Positions 27,580-36,379 of a stretch of 64,000 nucleotides of DNA are shown here, one piece after another (the stretch's first letter is position 1; every line of letters begins with the position of its first letter). This DNA comes from Bacteroidota bacterium (GTDB lineage Bacteria; Bacteroidota; Bacteroidia; Chitinophagales; Chitinophagaceae). A program made the position numbers and the translations under genes. The DNA is taken from the NCBI GenBank assembly GCA_013286315.1, contig JABDFX010000008.1, positions 1-64,000 on the forward strand. Reading direction: 5' to 3'. Below the pieces are notes generated by a model. It saw only the letters and a program-made list of their open reading frames with translations. It had not been told where the DNA came from and made no database searches.

Positions 27580-28269
27580 TTATATATACTTCATCAGTTG
27601 CGCTGTCAATTCCTCAATACCTTCCGTTGCCGGTTTTTGAATGCTGTAAAGGTTTTCAATACCCCGTGTGTAAGGAATATTTTTGTCTACGATGAATTTT
27701 GGTATTTGTGGCGAAGCAAAATCAATGAGACCCGCTGCGGGGTAAACGGCGAGGGAGGTTCCGATGATGACCATAATATCCGCCTTACGAACCAGCCGGC
27801 TGGCATCTGCGATCAGTGGAACAGGTTCTTCAAACCACACGATATGCGGTCGAAGTTGTCCGCCGTCCGGCGCCTGATCGCCGAATTTGATATCCTCCCG
27901 TATGGAGTAAACTATGCTTTCATTTAACTCACTTCGCATTTTGAAGATTTCCCCATGCAGATGTAAAACACGTGACGAACCTGCCCTTTCGTGCAGATCA
28001 TCGATATTCTGTGTGATGATTTGCATGTCGAAATATTTTTCCAGTCCGGCCAGACCATGATGGGCGGCATTCGGAATCGCATCACGAACATTATTCCGTC
28101 GCATATTGTAAAACTCGAGAACCAATTCCGGATTCTTTTTCCAGCCCCTGGGGGTGGCGACCTCATTTACATCATATCCTTCCCAAAGTCCATCACTGTC
28201 CCGGAAGGTTTTCAATCCGCTCTCTGCACTGATGCCAGCTCCGCTGAGAACAATGAGTTTCTTTGTCAT
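27580..28269 (-). CDS. Sirtuin-type NAD-dependent protein deacylase lacking zinc cysteines
   Basis: 229 residues. The NAD-binding GAGISAESGLKTFR is at 10-23, TQNIDDLHERAG at 86-97 and the catalytic His is H105 (LHLHGE). The pair Y54/R57 (FYNMRR) is the class III signature that binds succinyl- or malonyl-lysine, so desuccinylase/demalonylase activity is more likely than deacetylation. The protein has no cysteine at all, so the usual four-Cys zinc site is absent; the segment after HGE reads IFKMRSELNESIVYS instead. It is downstream of a YgaP-like gene by 38 bp. Confidence 0.92.
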   Translation of the reverse strand: MTKKLIVLSGAGISAESGLKTFRDSDGLWEGYDVNEVATPRGWKKNPELVLEFYNMRRNNVRDAIPNAAHHGLAGLEKYFDMQIITQNIDDLHERAGSSRVLHLHGEIFKMRSELNESIVYSIREDIKFGDQAPDGGQLRPHIVWFEEPVPLIADASRLVRKADIMVIIGTSLAVYPAAGLIDFASPQIPKFIVDKNIPYTRGIENLYSIQKPATEGIEELTAQLMKYI

Positions 28270-28307
28270 TTATGAAATTACAAATAGTCGCGTAGTTGCC
28301 GTACATT

Positions 28308-28577
28308 TTACCCAGATACAAGGGTCCCGGCTTTTTCTTCAACAGGGTTTTCTTCAGCATCGTTTTGTAATGCCGTCAACGGACAATATCCTGTAAGACC
28401 ACGCATGATCAGCAAGGTTCCGGCCGTCATCCGTACGGATCTTCGGAACGAGGATTTACCAAAGCCAAAAACACCCATTGCCAGGAGAAGGCCCCCGGTT
28501 ACGGCAGATATCAGTCTTTGTTTTTCGGAAATATTGACAACAGGGCTTACGACCTTATTTAGATCTGTGTACTTCAT
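28308..28577 (-). CDS. YgaP-like small membrane protein (DUF2892)
   Basis: 89 residues. Family pattern: ISEKQRLISAVTGGLLLAMG, then a second helix (RMTAGTLLIMRGLTGYCPL) with the conserved Arg-x2-TG-CPL ending, and a short acidic tail. Two membrane helices are expected. The function is unknown; in other bacteria it is attached to rhodanese domains. It is possibly cotranscribed with the sirtuin. Confidence 0.75.
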   Translation of the reverse strand: MKYTDLNKVVSPVVNISEKQRLISAVTGGLLLAMGVFGFGKSSFRRSVRMTAGTLLIMRGLTGYCPLTALQNDAEENPVEEKAGTLVSG

Positions 28578-28661
28578 AACACGGTTTTAATAATGGGTGC
28601 AATCCACGTGCCCTGTTTCACATGACGGATTGAGACATGAAAGAACTTTACGTTTTACGCT

Positions 28662-30680
28662 TCAGTTTAAGGCTTTTAACGCCTTCTTCATATCGATACC
28701 CTTTCCAAGAACAGGCTTGAAAATATCTTCCTCCCTGATAATTCTTGCGACGGCATTGCGCATCGTAAAGTCCTGCATCTTTAATCCCTTTTTTAATTCT
28801 TCCCAATGGAGTGGCATAGAAACGGTAGCACCGGGTTTTGGTCTGACGGAATAAGGGGCAGCCAGCGTGGCTTGCGGCCTGTTCTGCAAAAAGTCAAGAT
28901 AAATTTTCCCCTTTCTACTGGCCGTGGGCCTTTCAATGCTCGTAAACTTCGGAATTTCTTTTTGTACCCTCGTTACAATTGTACGGGCAAATTCTTTTGA
29001 TTCTTCATACTTATATTTTGCACCCAACGGGATGTAAATATGTATACCGGTTGAACCGGATGTTTTGCAGAAGGAATCGATGCCCATACTCTCAAGCAAT
29101 TGATAAGTAACCGTCGCGGTTTCTATGACCTGATCGAAAGGATTTTTATCCGGGTCAAGATCTATGATGCACCAATCCGGATAGTCTGGTTTTTTAATCG
29201 TACTCGACCATGGATTCATTTCTATACAACCCAGCGATGCCATATATAATAAGCTGGCTTCATCGGTAGCAACCAGAAATTCTTTTTCACGACTATCATC
29301 TTCGGAATGATAAGCAAAAGTCTGCAGCCACTCGGGCGCTTTTCCTTTTACATCTTTTTGGTAAAAACTTACGCCATTAATTCCATTCGGAAACCGGTTG
29401 AGTGACTGGGGCCGGCCGGTCAGGTAGGGCAAAATAAAGGGCGCCACCTGATAATAATAATTGAGCAGGTCGCGCTTGGTAAGTTTTTCTTTGGGCCAGT
29501 ATATCTTGCTGAGGTTGGTGAATTTTATTTCATGCCCTTTTATCTTTTTCACCTGTGTTTCTTCAGAAGGATTTAATAACGATTTTAGTTCACCTGTTGG
29601 AGTTGCCATGATGATATTGATTTGATCTGGTAATTTTTTATGATGCCTTATTTGATCTGTCGGAATTTCTTTTCCCATTACAACTGAATCCGGATTTTTA
29701 TCCGATCGCATTCCTTCAAATGACGGATGCCGCATGACACCGTCGGAAGTCATTTCGGCAAAACTGACTTCGCAGACCAGTTTTGGCTTCAGCCAGATCG
29801 CTTTGGCATTCGGAGGATCAGGTCTGAAACGGGAAGGTTTATTGATATCCGGTATTGATTGAAAGGGGGCGGATTTTATGATCAGAGGCTTGAATCGCCT
29901 CAATAGTTCTCCCTGTGTTTCCTGGTTAAAGCCCGTTCCGATTTTGCCCGTATAAATCAGGTTGCCATTTTTATAAACGCCGACCAATAGGGAACTGAAT
30001 AATTTGGAAGAACCATCGTTGATCGTGTATCCCCCGATAACCACTTCCTGCCGCTGATGTGACTTTATTTTAAGCCATTCCCGCGTTCGGTCATTTTCGT
30101 GATAGGTGCTCCATTTATTTTTAGCAATGATCCCCTCGAGGCCTAATTCCTTCACGGATTCAAAGAGCCGGATGCCTGATTCTTCAAATCCCTCGCTGAT
30201 GCGTAAATTGATCGAAGGGAGTTTCAGCCTTTTGAGAATTTTTCTTCGTTCCATGAGGGAAAGCGACTTCAGATCATAACCATCCAGCCATAGAATATCA
30301 AAGATGTAATAAAACAGTTCGCCATCTGCCTCGCTCCTCCAATTCTGTAATGCACCGAAGTCTGAATTACCCGTTTTATTGATCACAACAATTTCCCCGT
30401 CAAGAACTGCGTGCAGATTGCATTTTACCAATGCTTCATAAATGGGATAGAATTTTTCATTAAAGGATTTATCGTTCCTGGATTGGAGTGCAACAGATTT
30501 TGCATTCATAATGGCGATGGCCCTGTAACCATCCCATTTCACTTCAAAAATCCAGTCCGGATCATCGAATGGCTTGTTTACCAGGGTTGCCAGCATGGGC
30601 TTCACCCGCTTGGGCATTGGGCTTTTTTCTGCAGAGGAACTGGTTTTTTTAACCGGTCTCGTTTTTGCTTTGACAACCAT
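28662..30680 (-). CDS. ligD: ATP-dependent DNA ligase D (ligase and polymerase domains)
   Basis: 672-residue repair enzyme of bacterial non-homologous end joining. The ligase domain comes first: the adenylated lysine K48 is in EVKWDGYRA, with LDGEIVV and LEGIIAKN after it. An OB domain follows, and then the primase/polymerase domain from about residue 385 (IYWPKEKLTKRDLLNYYYQ; metal-binding IIDLDPD near residue 506; KTSGSTGIHIYIPL). The phosphoesterase (3'-nuclease) domain found in longer LigD proteins is missing. No ku gene lies in the window, so the end-binding partner must be elsewhere. Confidence 0.94.
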   Translation of the reverse strand: MVVKAKTRPVKKTSSSAEKSPMPKRVKPMLATLVNKPFDDPDWIFEVKWDGYRAIAIMNAKSVALQSRNDKSFNEKFYPIYEALVKCNLHAVLDGEIVVINKTGNSDFGALQNWRSEADGELFYYIFDILWLDGYDLKSLSLMERRKILKRLKLPSINLRISEGFEESGIRLFESVKELGLEGIIAKNKWSTYHENDRTREWLKIKSHQRQEVVIGGYTINDGSSKLFSSLLVGVYKNGNLIYTGKIGTGFNQETQGELLRRFKPLIIKSAPFQSIPDINKPSRFRPDPPNAKAIWLKPKLVCEVSFAEMTSDGVMRHPSFEGMRSDKNPDSVVMGKEIPTDQIRHHKKLPDQINIIMATPTGELKSLLNPSEETQVKKIKGHEIKFTNLSKIYWPKEKLTKRDLLNYYYQVAPFILPYLTGRPQSLNRFPNGINGVSFYQKDVKGKAPEWLQTFAYHSEDDSREKEFLVATDEASLLYMASLGCIEMNPWSSTIKKPDYPDWCIIDLDPDKNPFDQVIETATVTYQLLESMGIDSFCKTSGSTGIHIYIPLGAKYKYEESKEFARTIVTRVQKEIPKFTSIERPTASRKGKIYLDFLQNRPQATLAAPYSVRPKPGATVSMPLHWEELKKGLKMQDFTMRNAVARIIREEDIFKPVLGKGIDMKKALKALN

Positions 30681-30725
30681 CTAATGTGGGATTTACCCGC
30701 TAACAGTTTATAAAACCATGCCATC

Positions 30726-30852
30726 AAGCCTAAAGGCCTAAAGGCCTAAAGCCCAAAACTAAATTGATAATGAGTAAATATTCAAATATGCGAATGATTA
30801 GAGGCGTCATTTGAATTAAAAAAGTTTTAGACTTTGGGCTTTAGGCTTGTAA
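30726..30852. repeat. Inverted repeat of AAGCCTAAAGCCCAAA words, overlapping the acyl carrier protein stop
   Basis: The left arm (30726-30761) has three AAGCCTAAAGG-type words. The right arm (about 30823-30852) is complementary. The right arm supplies the last codons and stop of the minus-strand ACP gene (CAA GCC TAA). The loop is about 60 bases. Confidence 0.7.
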
Positions 30853-31116
30853 ACCCATTTTGGAGATAACATAATCGTACAGATCCTGGATGCTGTGAAT
30901 ATCCGCCAGGTCAGCAGGGTCAACTTTTATATGCAGGTTTTTTTCCATCACAACCACGAGGTCGATATAATCCAGGCTATCCAGATCCAGGGTGGATTTT
31001 AAATCGGCAGATGGAGTAATCCTGGAACTGTCCACTTCAAACTCTTCCCGGATAAAATCATTTATTATTTGAATTATCTGACCGGCTGACAGTGTTTTAT
31101 CATGCTCATTCACCAT
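30841..31116 (-). CDS. Acyl carrier protein
   Basis: 91 residues, four-helix ACP fold. The phosphopantetheine site is S47 in LDLDSLDYIDLVV, followed by the conserved helix III region HIKVDPADLADIHSIQDL. The longer N-terminus (about 10 extra residues) and DSLDYIDL context differ from the fatty-acid-synthesis ACP, so this is probably a specialised carrier. It is divergent from the CrtI-like oxidoreductase with 72 bases between starts, suggesting joint control. Confidence 0.9.
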   Translation of the reverse strand: MVNEHDKTLSAGQIIQIINDFIREEFEVDSSRITPSADLKSTLDLDSLDYIDLVVVMEKNLHIKVDPADLADIHSIQDLYDYVISKMGLQA

Positions 31117-31188
31117 AGGTTAAAATTACCATTTTCTACCCGAATGTTTTTTTTATATCGTCCGGAGGGATTTTGTTAAATTACTGAC

Positions 31189-32904
31189 ATGCGGAACCAG
31201 GAATTTAAGGATTATTACGACGTTATCGTGATCGGTGCGGGCATTGGGGGCCTGACTTCTGCAGCTTTACTGAGTAAGGCGGGACTTTCTGTTTGCGTAC
31301 TGGAAAAAGAGCCCCGCGTAGGAGGTTACCTGGCGGGATTCCGGCGTAAGCATTTTATTTTTGATACGGCCATACACTGGCTGAACCAGTACGGACCCGA
31401 TGGGATGCTGGATAAATTATTCAGCGCTATAGGAACTGATCATCCTAAGGCGATTGAACAACAACGGATACGGCGTTACAAAGGTGAAAATTTCGATTAT
31501 CTGCTTACTAATCAGCCGGATGATCTGCGAAACCAGTTGATCCGGGATTATCCGGAGGAAAAAAAAGGTATTGAAAAGTTTTTTTTAAAAGCCAGGCAGA
31601 TCGGGCGCTCTTTTAAAAATTATAACCGGATTTTCCGTTCCGAGGAGACCATGCCGTTCTTCCGGAAGTTGAAAAACAAATTCAGAATGCTGGAATTCGC
31701 CATTCCCTTTATTCCCTATTTGTCTTTTTCCGGTGAAAAAGGGTTAAAAAAAGGACTTGATCGATTCTTCAAAAATCCACGTCTCCATCAGATATTTTCG
31801 GGTGAACAGGAATTGCTTGGATGTCTGATTCCGATCGGCTGGTCCTATTTTCATGATTTTCAGAGCCCACCCAAGGGAGGTAGCCAGGTGATTCCGCAGT
31901 GGCTTCAATACGTTGTCAACTATTACCGGAATCCGGTGGCCCTTCAGTGCCAGGTGAAAGAGATTTTTCTGGATAAAGGGCGGTGCACGGGACTTAGTTT
32001 CGAACACAGGGGAAAAATTCAACGGTTGAACAGTAAATATATTATTGCCGCCTGCGATATCGAAACAGTGTACGAAAAAATGCTTCCACCCGACGCCATT
32101 CCATCGGATCTGAAGAAGAGACTGAGAAAGGCAGATTTATACAGTTCATCCATCACCGTTTCCCTGGCACTGGATTGTACGGCTGAATCCCTTGGTTTCA
32201 ATGAAGAACTGGTTCACCTGGTGGATGAAAATCAGCATTTTAATGACCAGAGCGGCGGAGATCCGAAGCTTTCAGAGATCAGCATTCTTGCACCTTCCAT
32301 GCGTGATAAATCACTGGCCCCTGAAAACCAGGGAACTCTTACACTGTATATGCCAGCTTTTATGGATTATAAAAACGAATGGGAAACACATTTGGATGTA
32401 TTTGGGAAACGTGTAAGAGGAGCAGCTTATCAGCAATTGAAAAAAGAGGTGGCTGACATCCTGATCCAAAGGGTAGAGGAAAAAATTGCACCCGGACTGC
32501 GGGACCACATATTATTCTACGAAGTGGCAACTCCGGTTACCCATTGGCGTTATACGGGAAATAAGAATGGTACCATGATGGGAGCAAGGCCCGGAAGACA
32601 GAATATGAAGAATAAAATATCTCATTACCGGACACCAGTGAAAAATTTGATTTTGGGCGGTCACTGGGCTGAACTGGGAGGCGGTGTTCCGATCGCTGCT
32701 AAAGCCGGGGCAAATGCCAGTCTCCTCATTTTAAAAAAGGAAAAACCCCGGACATTCCGCTTATTGGCAGGCTATATGAACAATACCGTAACACTTGCCT
32801 CCATGAACGGAAATGATTGCTTCTTGCCGTATGATAATTCCTGGGTCAGATCAAAAACTCCCGCAGAATCAGATGCGCACCAACCGAAAGAAATGACCCT
32901 CTGA
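31189..32904 (+). CDS. Phytoene-desaturase-like NAD(P)/FAD-dependent oxidoreductase
   Basis: 571 residues. The FAD-binding motif VIGAGIGGLTSAALLSKAG lies near the N-terminus, with EKEPRVGGYLAGFRR after it. The C-terminal FAD block is HWRYTGNKNGTMMGARPG then LGGHWAELGGGVPIAAKAGA. This is the CrtI/CRTISO/retinol-saturase superfamily, acting on polyene or other lipid double bonds. No phytoene synthase or other carotenoid gene is nearby, while an acyl carrier protein is divergent to it, so an ACP-bound or lipid substrate is more likely than a carotenoid. Confidence 0.85.
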   Translation: MRNQEFKDYYDVIVIGAGIGGLTSAALLSKAGLSVCVLEKEPRVGGYLAGFRRKHFIFDTAIHWLNQYGPDGMLDKLFSAIGTDHPKAIEQQRIRRYKGENFDYLLTNQPDDLRNQLIRDYPEEKKGIEKFFLKARQIGRSFKNYNRIFRSEETMPFFRKLKNKFRMLEFAIPFIPYLSFSGEKGLKKGLDRFFKNPRLHQIFSGEQELLGCLIPIGWSYFHDFQSPPKGGSQVIPQWLQYVVNYYRNPVALQCQVKEIFLDKGRCTGLSFEHRGKIQRLNSKYIIAACDIETVYEKMLPPDAIPSDLKKRLRKADLYSSSITVSLALDCTAESLGFNEELVHLVDENQHFNDQSGGDPKLSEISILAPSMRDKSLAPENQGTLTLYMPAFMDYKNEWETHLDVFGKRVRGAAYQQLKKEVADILIQRVEEKIAPGLRDHILFYEVATPVTHWRYTGNKNGTMMGARPGRQNMKNKISHYRTPVKNLILGGHWAELGGGVPIAAKAGANASLLILKKEKPRTFRLLAGYMNNTVTLASMNGNDCFLPYDNSWVRSKTPAESDAHQPKEMTL

Positions 32905-32921
32905 CATAAAACAAATCTGAT

Positions 32922-34013
32922 ATGCGTTTCCGGTCATTCAATATAATTCAATTATTGCTCTTGGGGTTCCTCTTGTCCGGACCCATATCCTGCTCAAAGA
33001 AGGATCAGCCCGCACCTGTATCTGCAGCCAGTATCCGGAACTTCAGTTTGTTTCCCGGAAAGGATATTTCAAATATGGATCTATCCAGACACTGGATATC
33101 AGTGCGTGTTCCGGATACCGTCCTGACCGGTACGGCACTCGCCGCCAGCTTCATAATCACAACGGGTGCAAGCCTTTCCGTAAATGGCCAGATTCAACAA
33201 AGCGGTATCACAAAAAATAATTTCGAAAATGATTTGCAATATACTTTAACTCCTTCTGACCGGCATAGCGAGCAACTCTGGACCGTGCAGGCTTCCAATA
33301 ACGATTATTCACTTTCCTGGGGCCTGGGTCATTTTATAAATGGCTACGGGAGTAACGAGAAAAATTATAACTGGTATATCGACCAGTCAACCAGCGGAAA
33401 TTTTGCGAATGTAAACTGCGGACCGGCTTCTGTTACTATGGCAATCAAATGGGCGGATCCGGATTTTACAAAAACGGCACTTGATGCAAGAAGGACTTAT
33501 GAAGTAAGTGGTGGATGGTGGTACACCAAAGACATCGATTCATATTTGACTGATAACGATATTACCCATGCGATCGTTGCACTCACAGATCAGGCTGACA
33601 GTACCGCAGCCATTCTGAAACGGCAATTGATGAATCAGCAGATTATTATTCTTTGCCTGGACATGAATTATGTACGCGCCGCAGCAGACACATTGTACCG
33701 GACAGATAAATTTTATGCCACTACCCCGGCCTGGGGTCATTTTATTATTTTGAAGGGATACAAAATAACTGACGGAGAATTATTTTTTGAAGCATATGAT
33801 CCTTATAGTTTTGGACTGAAGAACGACGACAATACGTTGAAAGGCATGAACCGGTACTACCGGTTTGAAGACCTTTCCGCAGCCTGCCTTCAATGGTGGA
33901 ACTATGCATTCGTTATTGCAAAAAAAGGAGGGACTTTGAGTCTGGATGCTGTGAACAGAAAATTAAATCCCGCCCATGTTCCGGCGGCACATAGTACCAC
34001 CAGAATTTTTTAG
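32922..34013 (+). CDS. C39-like cysteine peptidase lipoprotein
   Basis: 363 residues with a lipoprotein signal (LLSGPISC, Cys24). A small N-terminal beta domain precedes the papain-like C39 fold. Visible catalytic residues are C166 (VNCGPASVTMAIKW), H273 (WGHFIILKGYK) and D293 (EAYDPYS). It is a secreted, membrane-anchored peptidase; C39 domains otherwise cut leader peptides after GG, but no ABC exporter or GG-leader peptide is in the window. It is 17 bp after the oxidoreductase, so cotranscribed. Confidence 0.85.
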   Translation: MRFRSFNIIQLLLLGFLLSGPISCSKKDQPAPVSAASIRNFSLFPGKDISNMDLSRHWISVRVPDTVLTGTALAASFIITTGASLSVNGQIQQSGITKNNFENDLQYTLTPSDRHSEQLWTVQASNNDYSLSWGLGHFINGYGSNEKNYNWYIDQSTSGNFANVNCGPASVTMAIKWADPDFTKTALDARRTYEVSGGWWYTKDIDSYLTDNDITHAIVALTDQADSTAAILKRQLMNQQIIILCLDMNYVRAAADTLYRTDKFYATTPAWGHFIILKGYKITDGELFFEAYDPYSFGLKNDDNTLKGMNRYYRFEDLSAACLQWWNYAFVIAKKGGTLSLDAVNRKLNPAHVPAAHSTTRIF

Positions 34014-34217
34014 AAATACTGCACCGTCAATTAACCATGTAACATTTATCAAGAATCCGCTAAATCAAAAATTACGTCAAACTAGCTGGTTTCACCGATT
34101 CCGGTAAATTCTCCCGGTCGAAAGAGGTAAAAATTACAGTAGAAGGCATCGTATGGGAGAATTATCGGACAAATTTTCAGTTTCTAATACTGGATTGATT
34201 GTTGAATTCCCCTTGGC

Positions 34218-35210
34218 ATGACTCAGGTAATAGAACATCCCGATTTTGTAGCTAACAACGACCGGCAGCTGTTAGACTCGTATTCAACAACCATCACGGC
34301 TGTTGTCAGAAATGCCTCCCAGGCGGTGGCACATATTAACGTTACGAAAAAAACAAAACATCCCCGTACAGGTAAATGGGTGGAAATGCCGGCTTCAGGT
34401 TCAGGATTCGTTATTTCTACTGATGGTTACATGGTGACTAATCATCACGTGATAGAGGGTGCAAGCATGATCAAAACTTCATTTGCCGATGGACTGGAAT
34501 TAACTGCCAGCCTGATAGGTGCCGATCCCTCCACAGATATGGCCGTATTAAAAGTTTACAAAGAGGATTTGAAACCATTGCAATTCGCGGATTCAGACCT
34601 GCTTGAGCCGGGTCAGATAGCGATAGCTATTGGCAATCCCATGGGTCTGCAACATACGGTAACAGCAGGTGTGGTCAGTGCGACCGGCCGTACACTGAGA
34701 GCAAATAACGGAAGACTGATTGATGACATCATTCAGACTGATGCCGCTTTGAATCCCGGCAACAGTGGCGGGCCTTTGGTGAATTCGGAAGGGAAAATAA
34801 TTGGAGTCAATACAGCGGTGATTGCAACTGCGCAGGGTTTGTGTTTTGCTGTTTCTTCCAACCTGGCAACCTATGTGGCCGGTCAGTTAATTATGCATGG
34901 TAAAGTGAAAAGGGCTCATTTGGGAATCGCCGCACAGCCTGTGAATCTTACAGCACGTATGATAGGTGCAAACCAGTTGCGGACAAAAACCGGAGTATAT
35001 GTTTTTGAAATAACAGCCGACGTCAATGCTCAAAACAATCAGTTAAAATTGGGAGATATCATCGTGGAATTTGACGAAAAACCAGTGGCCACCGTAGATA
35101 ACCTGCATAAATATTTAAACGAAACTGTTATTGGAAAAAGAACTTCTCTGGGAATTTTGAGAGAAGGAAGAAAGCAAATCATAAGCGTAGTACCAGGCGA
35201 ATTGAAATAA
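34218..35210 (+). CDS. HtrA/DegP-like serine protease with PDZ domain, no signal peptide
   Basis: 330 residues of the S1C family. The catalytic triad is H77 (TNHHVIEGA), D107 (STDMAVLKV) and S183 (NPGNSGGPLVN). One PDZ domain is at about 235-325 (VYVFEITADVNAQN, KLGDIIVEFDEKPVATVDNL). The N-terminus MTQVIEHPDFVANNDRQLLD has no hydrophobic export segment, and no earlier in-frame start adds one, so this member is probably cytoplasmic, unlike classical DegP. No linked neighbours are evident. Confidence 0.92.
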   Translation: MTQVIEHPDFVANNDRQLLDSYSTTITAVVRNASQAVAHINVTKKTKHPRTGKWVEMPASGSGFVISTDGYMVTNHHVIEGASMIKTSFADGLELTASLIGADPSTDMAVLKVYKEDLKPLQFADSDLLEPGQIAIAIGNPMGLQHTVTAGVVSATGRTLRANNGRLIDDIIQTDAALNPGNSGGPLVNSEGKIIGVNTAVIATAQGLCFAVSSNLATYVAGQLIMHGKVKRAHLGIAAQPVNLTARMIGANQLRTKTGVYVFEITADVNAQNNQLKLGDIIVEFDEKPVATVDNLHKYLNETVIGKRTSLGILREGRKQIISVVPGELK

Positions 35211-35349
35211 TTATCACAGATCATTTCTACAATACTCTCTCCACTCACTTCTTTTCCGAAATGTTGAAATAATCATTACGATAAATTTAGTTTCGGTAAA
35301 GCAAAGTTAGAAAGATTCGTTAAATTTAGGAACATTAAAAACGATTGCT

Positions 35350-35733
35350 ATGAACTCAAAATCTATTTACAGGGTTGGCATTGTTCTTTATGCCTTGGTT
35401 ATCGGCTTCTTCGGAGTGAATCATTTTTTAAATGGTACGGGTTTTCAGAACACCATTCCCTCCTTCCTTCCTTATCACATTTTCTGGGTTTATCTTACCG
35501 GAGTTGCGCTGATCGCGGCGGCCATTTCATTTTTATCGGGTAAGCAAACCAAACTGGCAGGATTATTCTTATTCGCTTACCTGATCATTATTGTGCTGAC
35601 CATCCATTTGCCAGCCGTCATGCGTTCGGAAGGTTCACCGATCATCAGTATCGCTTTAACAAACCTTGTAAAAGATACCGGTCTGGCGGGCGCGGCGCTG
35701 ATGATTGCCGGCAGCGGACACAGGATAAGCTGA
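35350..35733 (+). CDS. DoxX-like four-helix membrane protein
   Basis: 127 residues, four membrane segments (VGIVLYALVIGFFGVNHF; FWVYLTGVALIAAAISFL; LAGLFLFAYLIIIVLTI; TGLAGAALMIAGSG). The motif G-x-NHFLNGTGF fits the DoxX/DUF-type small membrane family. The function is unknown. Two TAAATTTAG sequences at 35282 and 35321 lie upstream and are near-matches to the -7 consensus. Confidence 0.75.
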   Translation: MNSKSIYRVGIVLYALVIGFFGVNHFLNGTGFQNTIPSFLPYHIFWVYLTGVALIAAAISFLSGKQTKLAGLFLFAYLIIIVLTIHLPAVMRSEGSPIISIALTNLVKDTGLAGAALMIAGSGHRIS

Positions 35734-35786
35734 TATTACTACCAGTGCCGTGACACCGGGATATTCGTCAGCAGAGTAACTGATCG

Positions 35787-36218
35787 TCAAACCTGCAGTC
35801 GTTTTTCATAAGGCACCCATTCCCCGTATTCTAAATGACGTTTGAGTATTCTCAGATACATGGCCCAGCAATAACTGGAGATTTTGTAATGTTCATTTTT
35901 TTGCGGCCAGCCAGTGTGATAAAAATTTACATCTGTCTTGCCTTGACGGTTAACCAGATTAAATCCGATTTTAGTTCCCAGCCAGTCGTCATCCGCTTCA
36001 GTCATTTCCAATTCAAATATGCCGGCTTTTACATATGCTGTAACAATAGCTTTCCAAACATACCCAGGACCAAAATCAAGGGTATACATTCCGCCAGGCA
36101 ACGGGTTTACAACCGAGCCCTTCGTCCACCATTTATCAAGCCCTTCTGAGCGGCTGATAGCTTCAAATACTTTATCAGTTGTGACTTCGATCGGAAAATT
36201 GTGAAAAATATCTGCCAT
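35787..36218 (-). CDS. SRPBCC/AHSA1-type START-fold protein
   Basis: 143 residues from the ATG at 36218 (a second ATG at 36224 adds two residues); upstream readings to 36467 are not conserved-looking. Features of the activator-of-Hsp90-like family are FPIEVTTDKVFEAISRSEGLDKWW, FGPGYVWKAIVTAYV and FYHTGWPQKNEHYKISSYCWAMYL. It is predicted to be a cytoplasmic binding protein for a hydrophobic ligand. It is divergent from the secreted protein at 36380. Confidence 0.85.
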   Translation of the reverse strand: MADIFHNFPIEVTTDKVFEAISRSEGLDKWWTKGSVVNPLPGGMYTLDFGPGYVWKAIVTAYVKAGIFELEMTEADDDWLGTKIGFNLVNRQGKTDVNFYHTGWPQKNEHYKISSYCWAMYLRILKRHLEYGEWVPYEKRLQV

Positions 36219-36379
36219 GGCCATTGGTTTTAGATGCTGTTCAGATATCTGAATGCTGATAGTCAAATTTATACCTTTTATATAGGCATCCGTCTCAATT
36301 TGGGAACCTTTCGGGAATGATAGATTGGCATATGCATTGCAGAGATATACACGGTACTTATCAATCATCTTCCTGCGAT

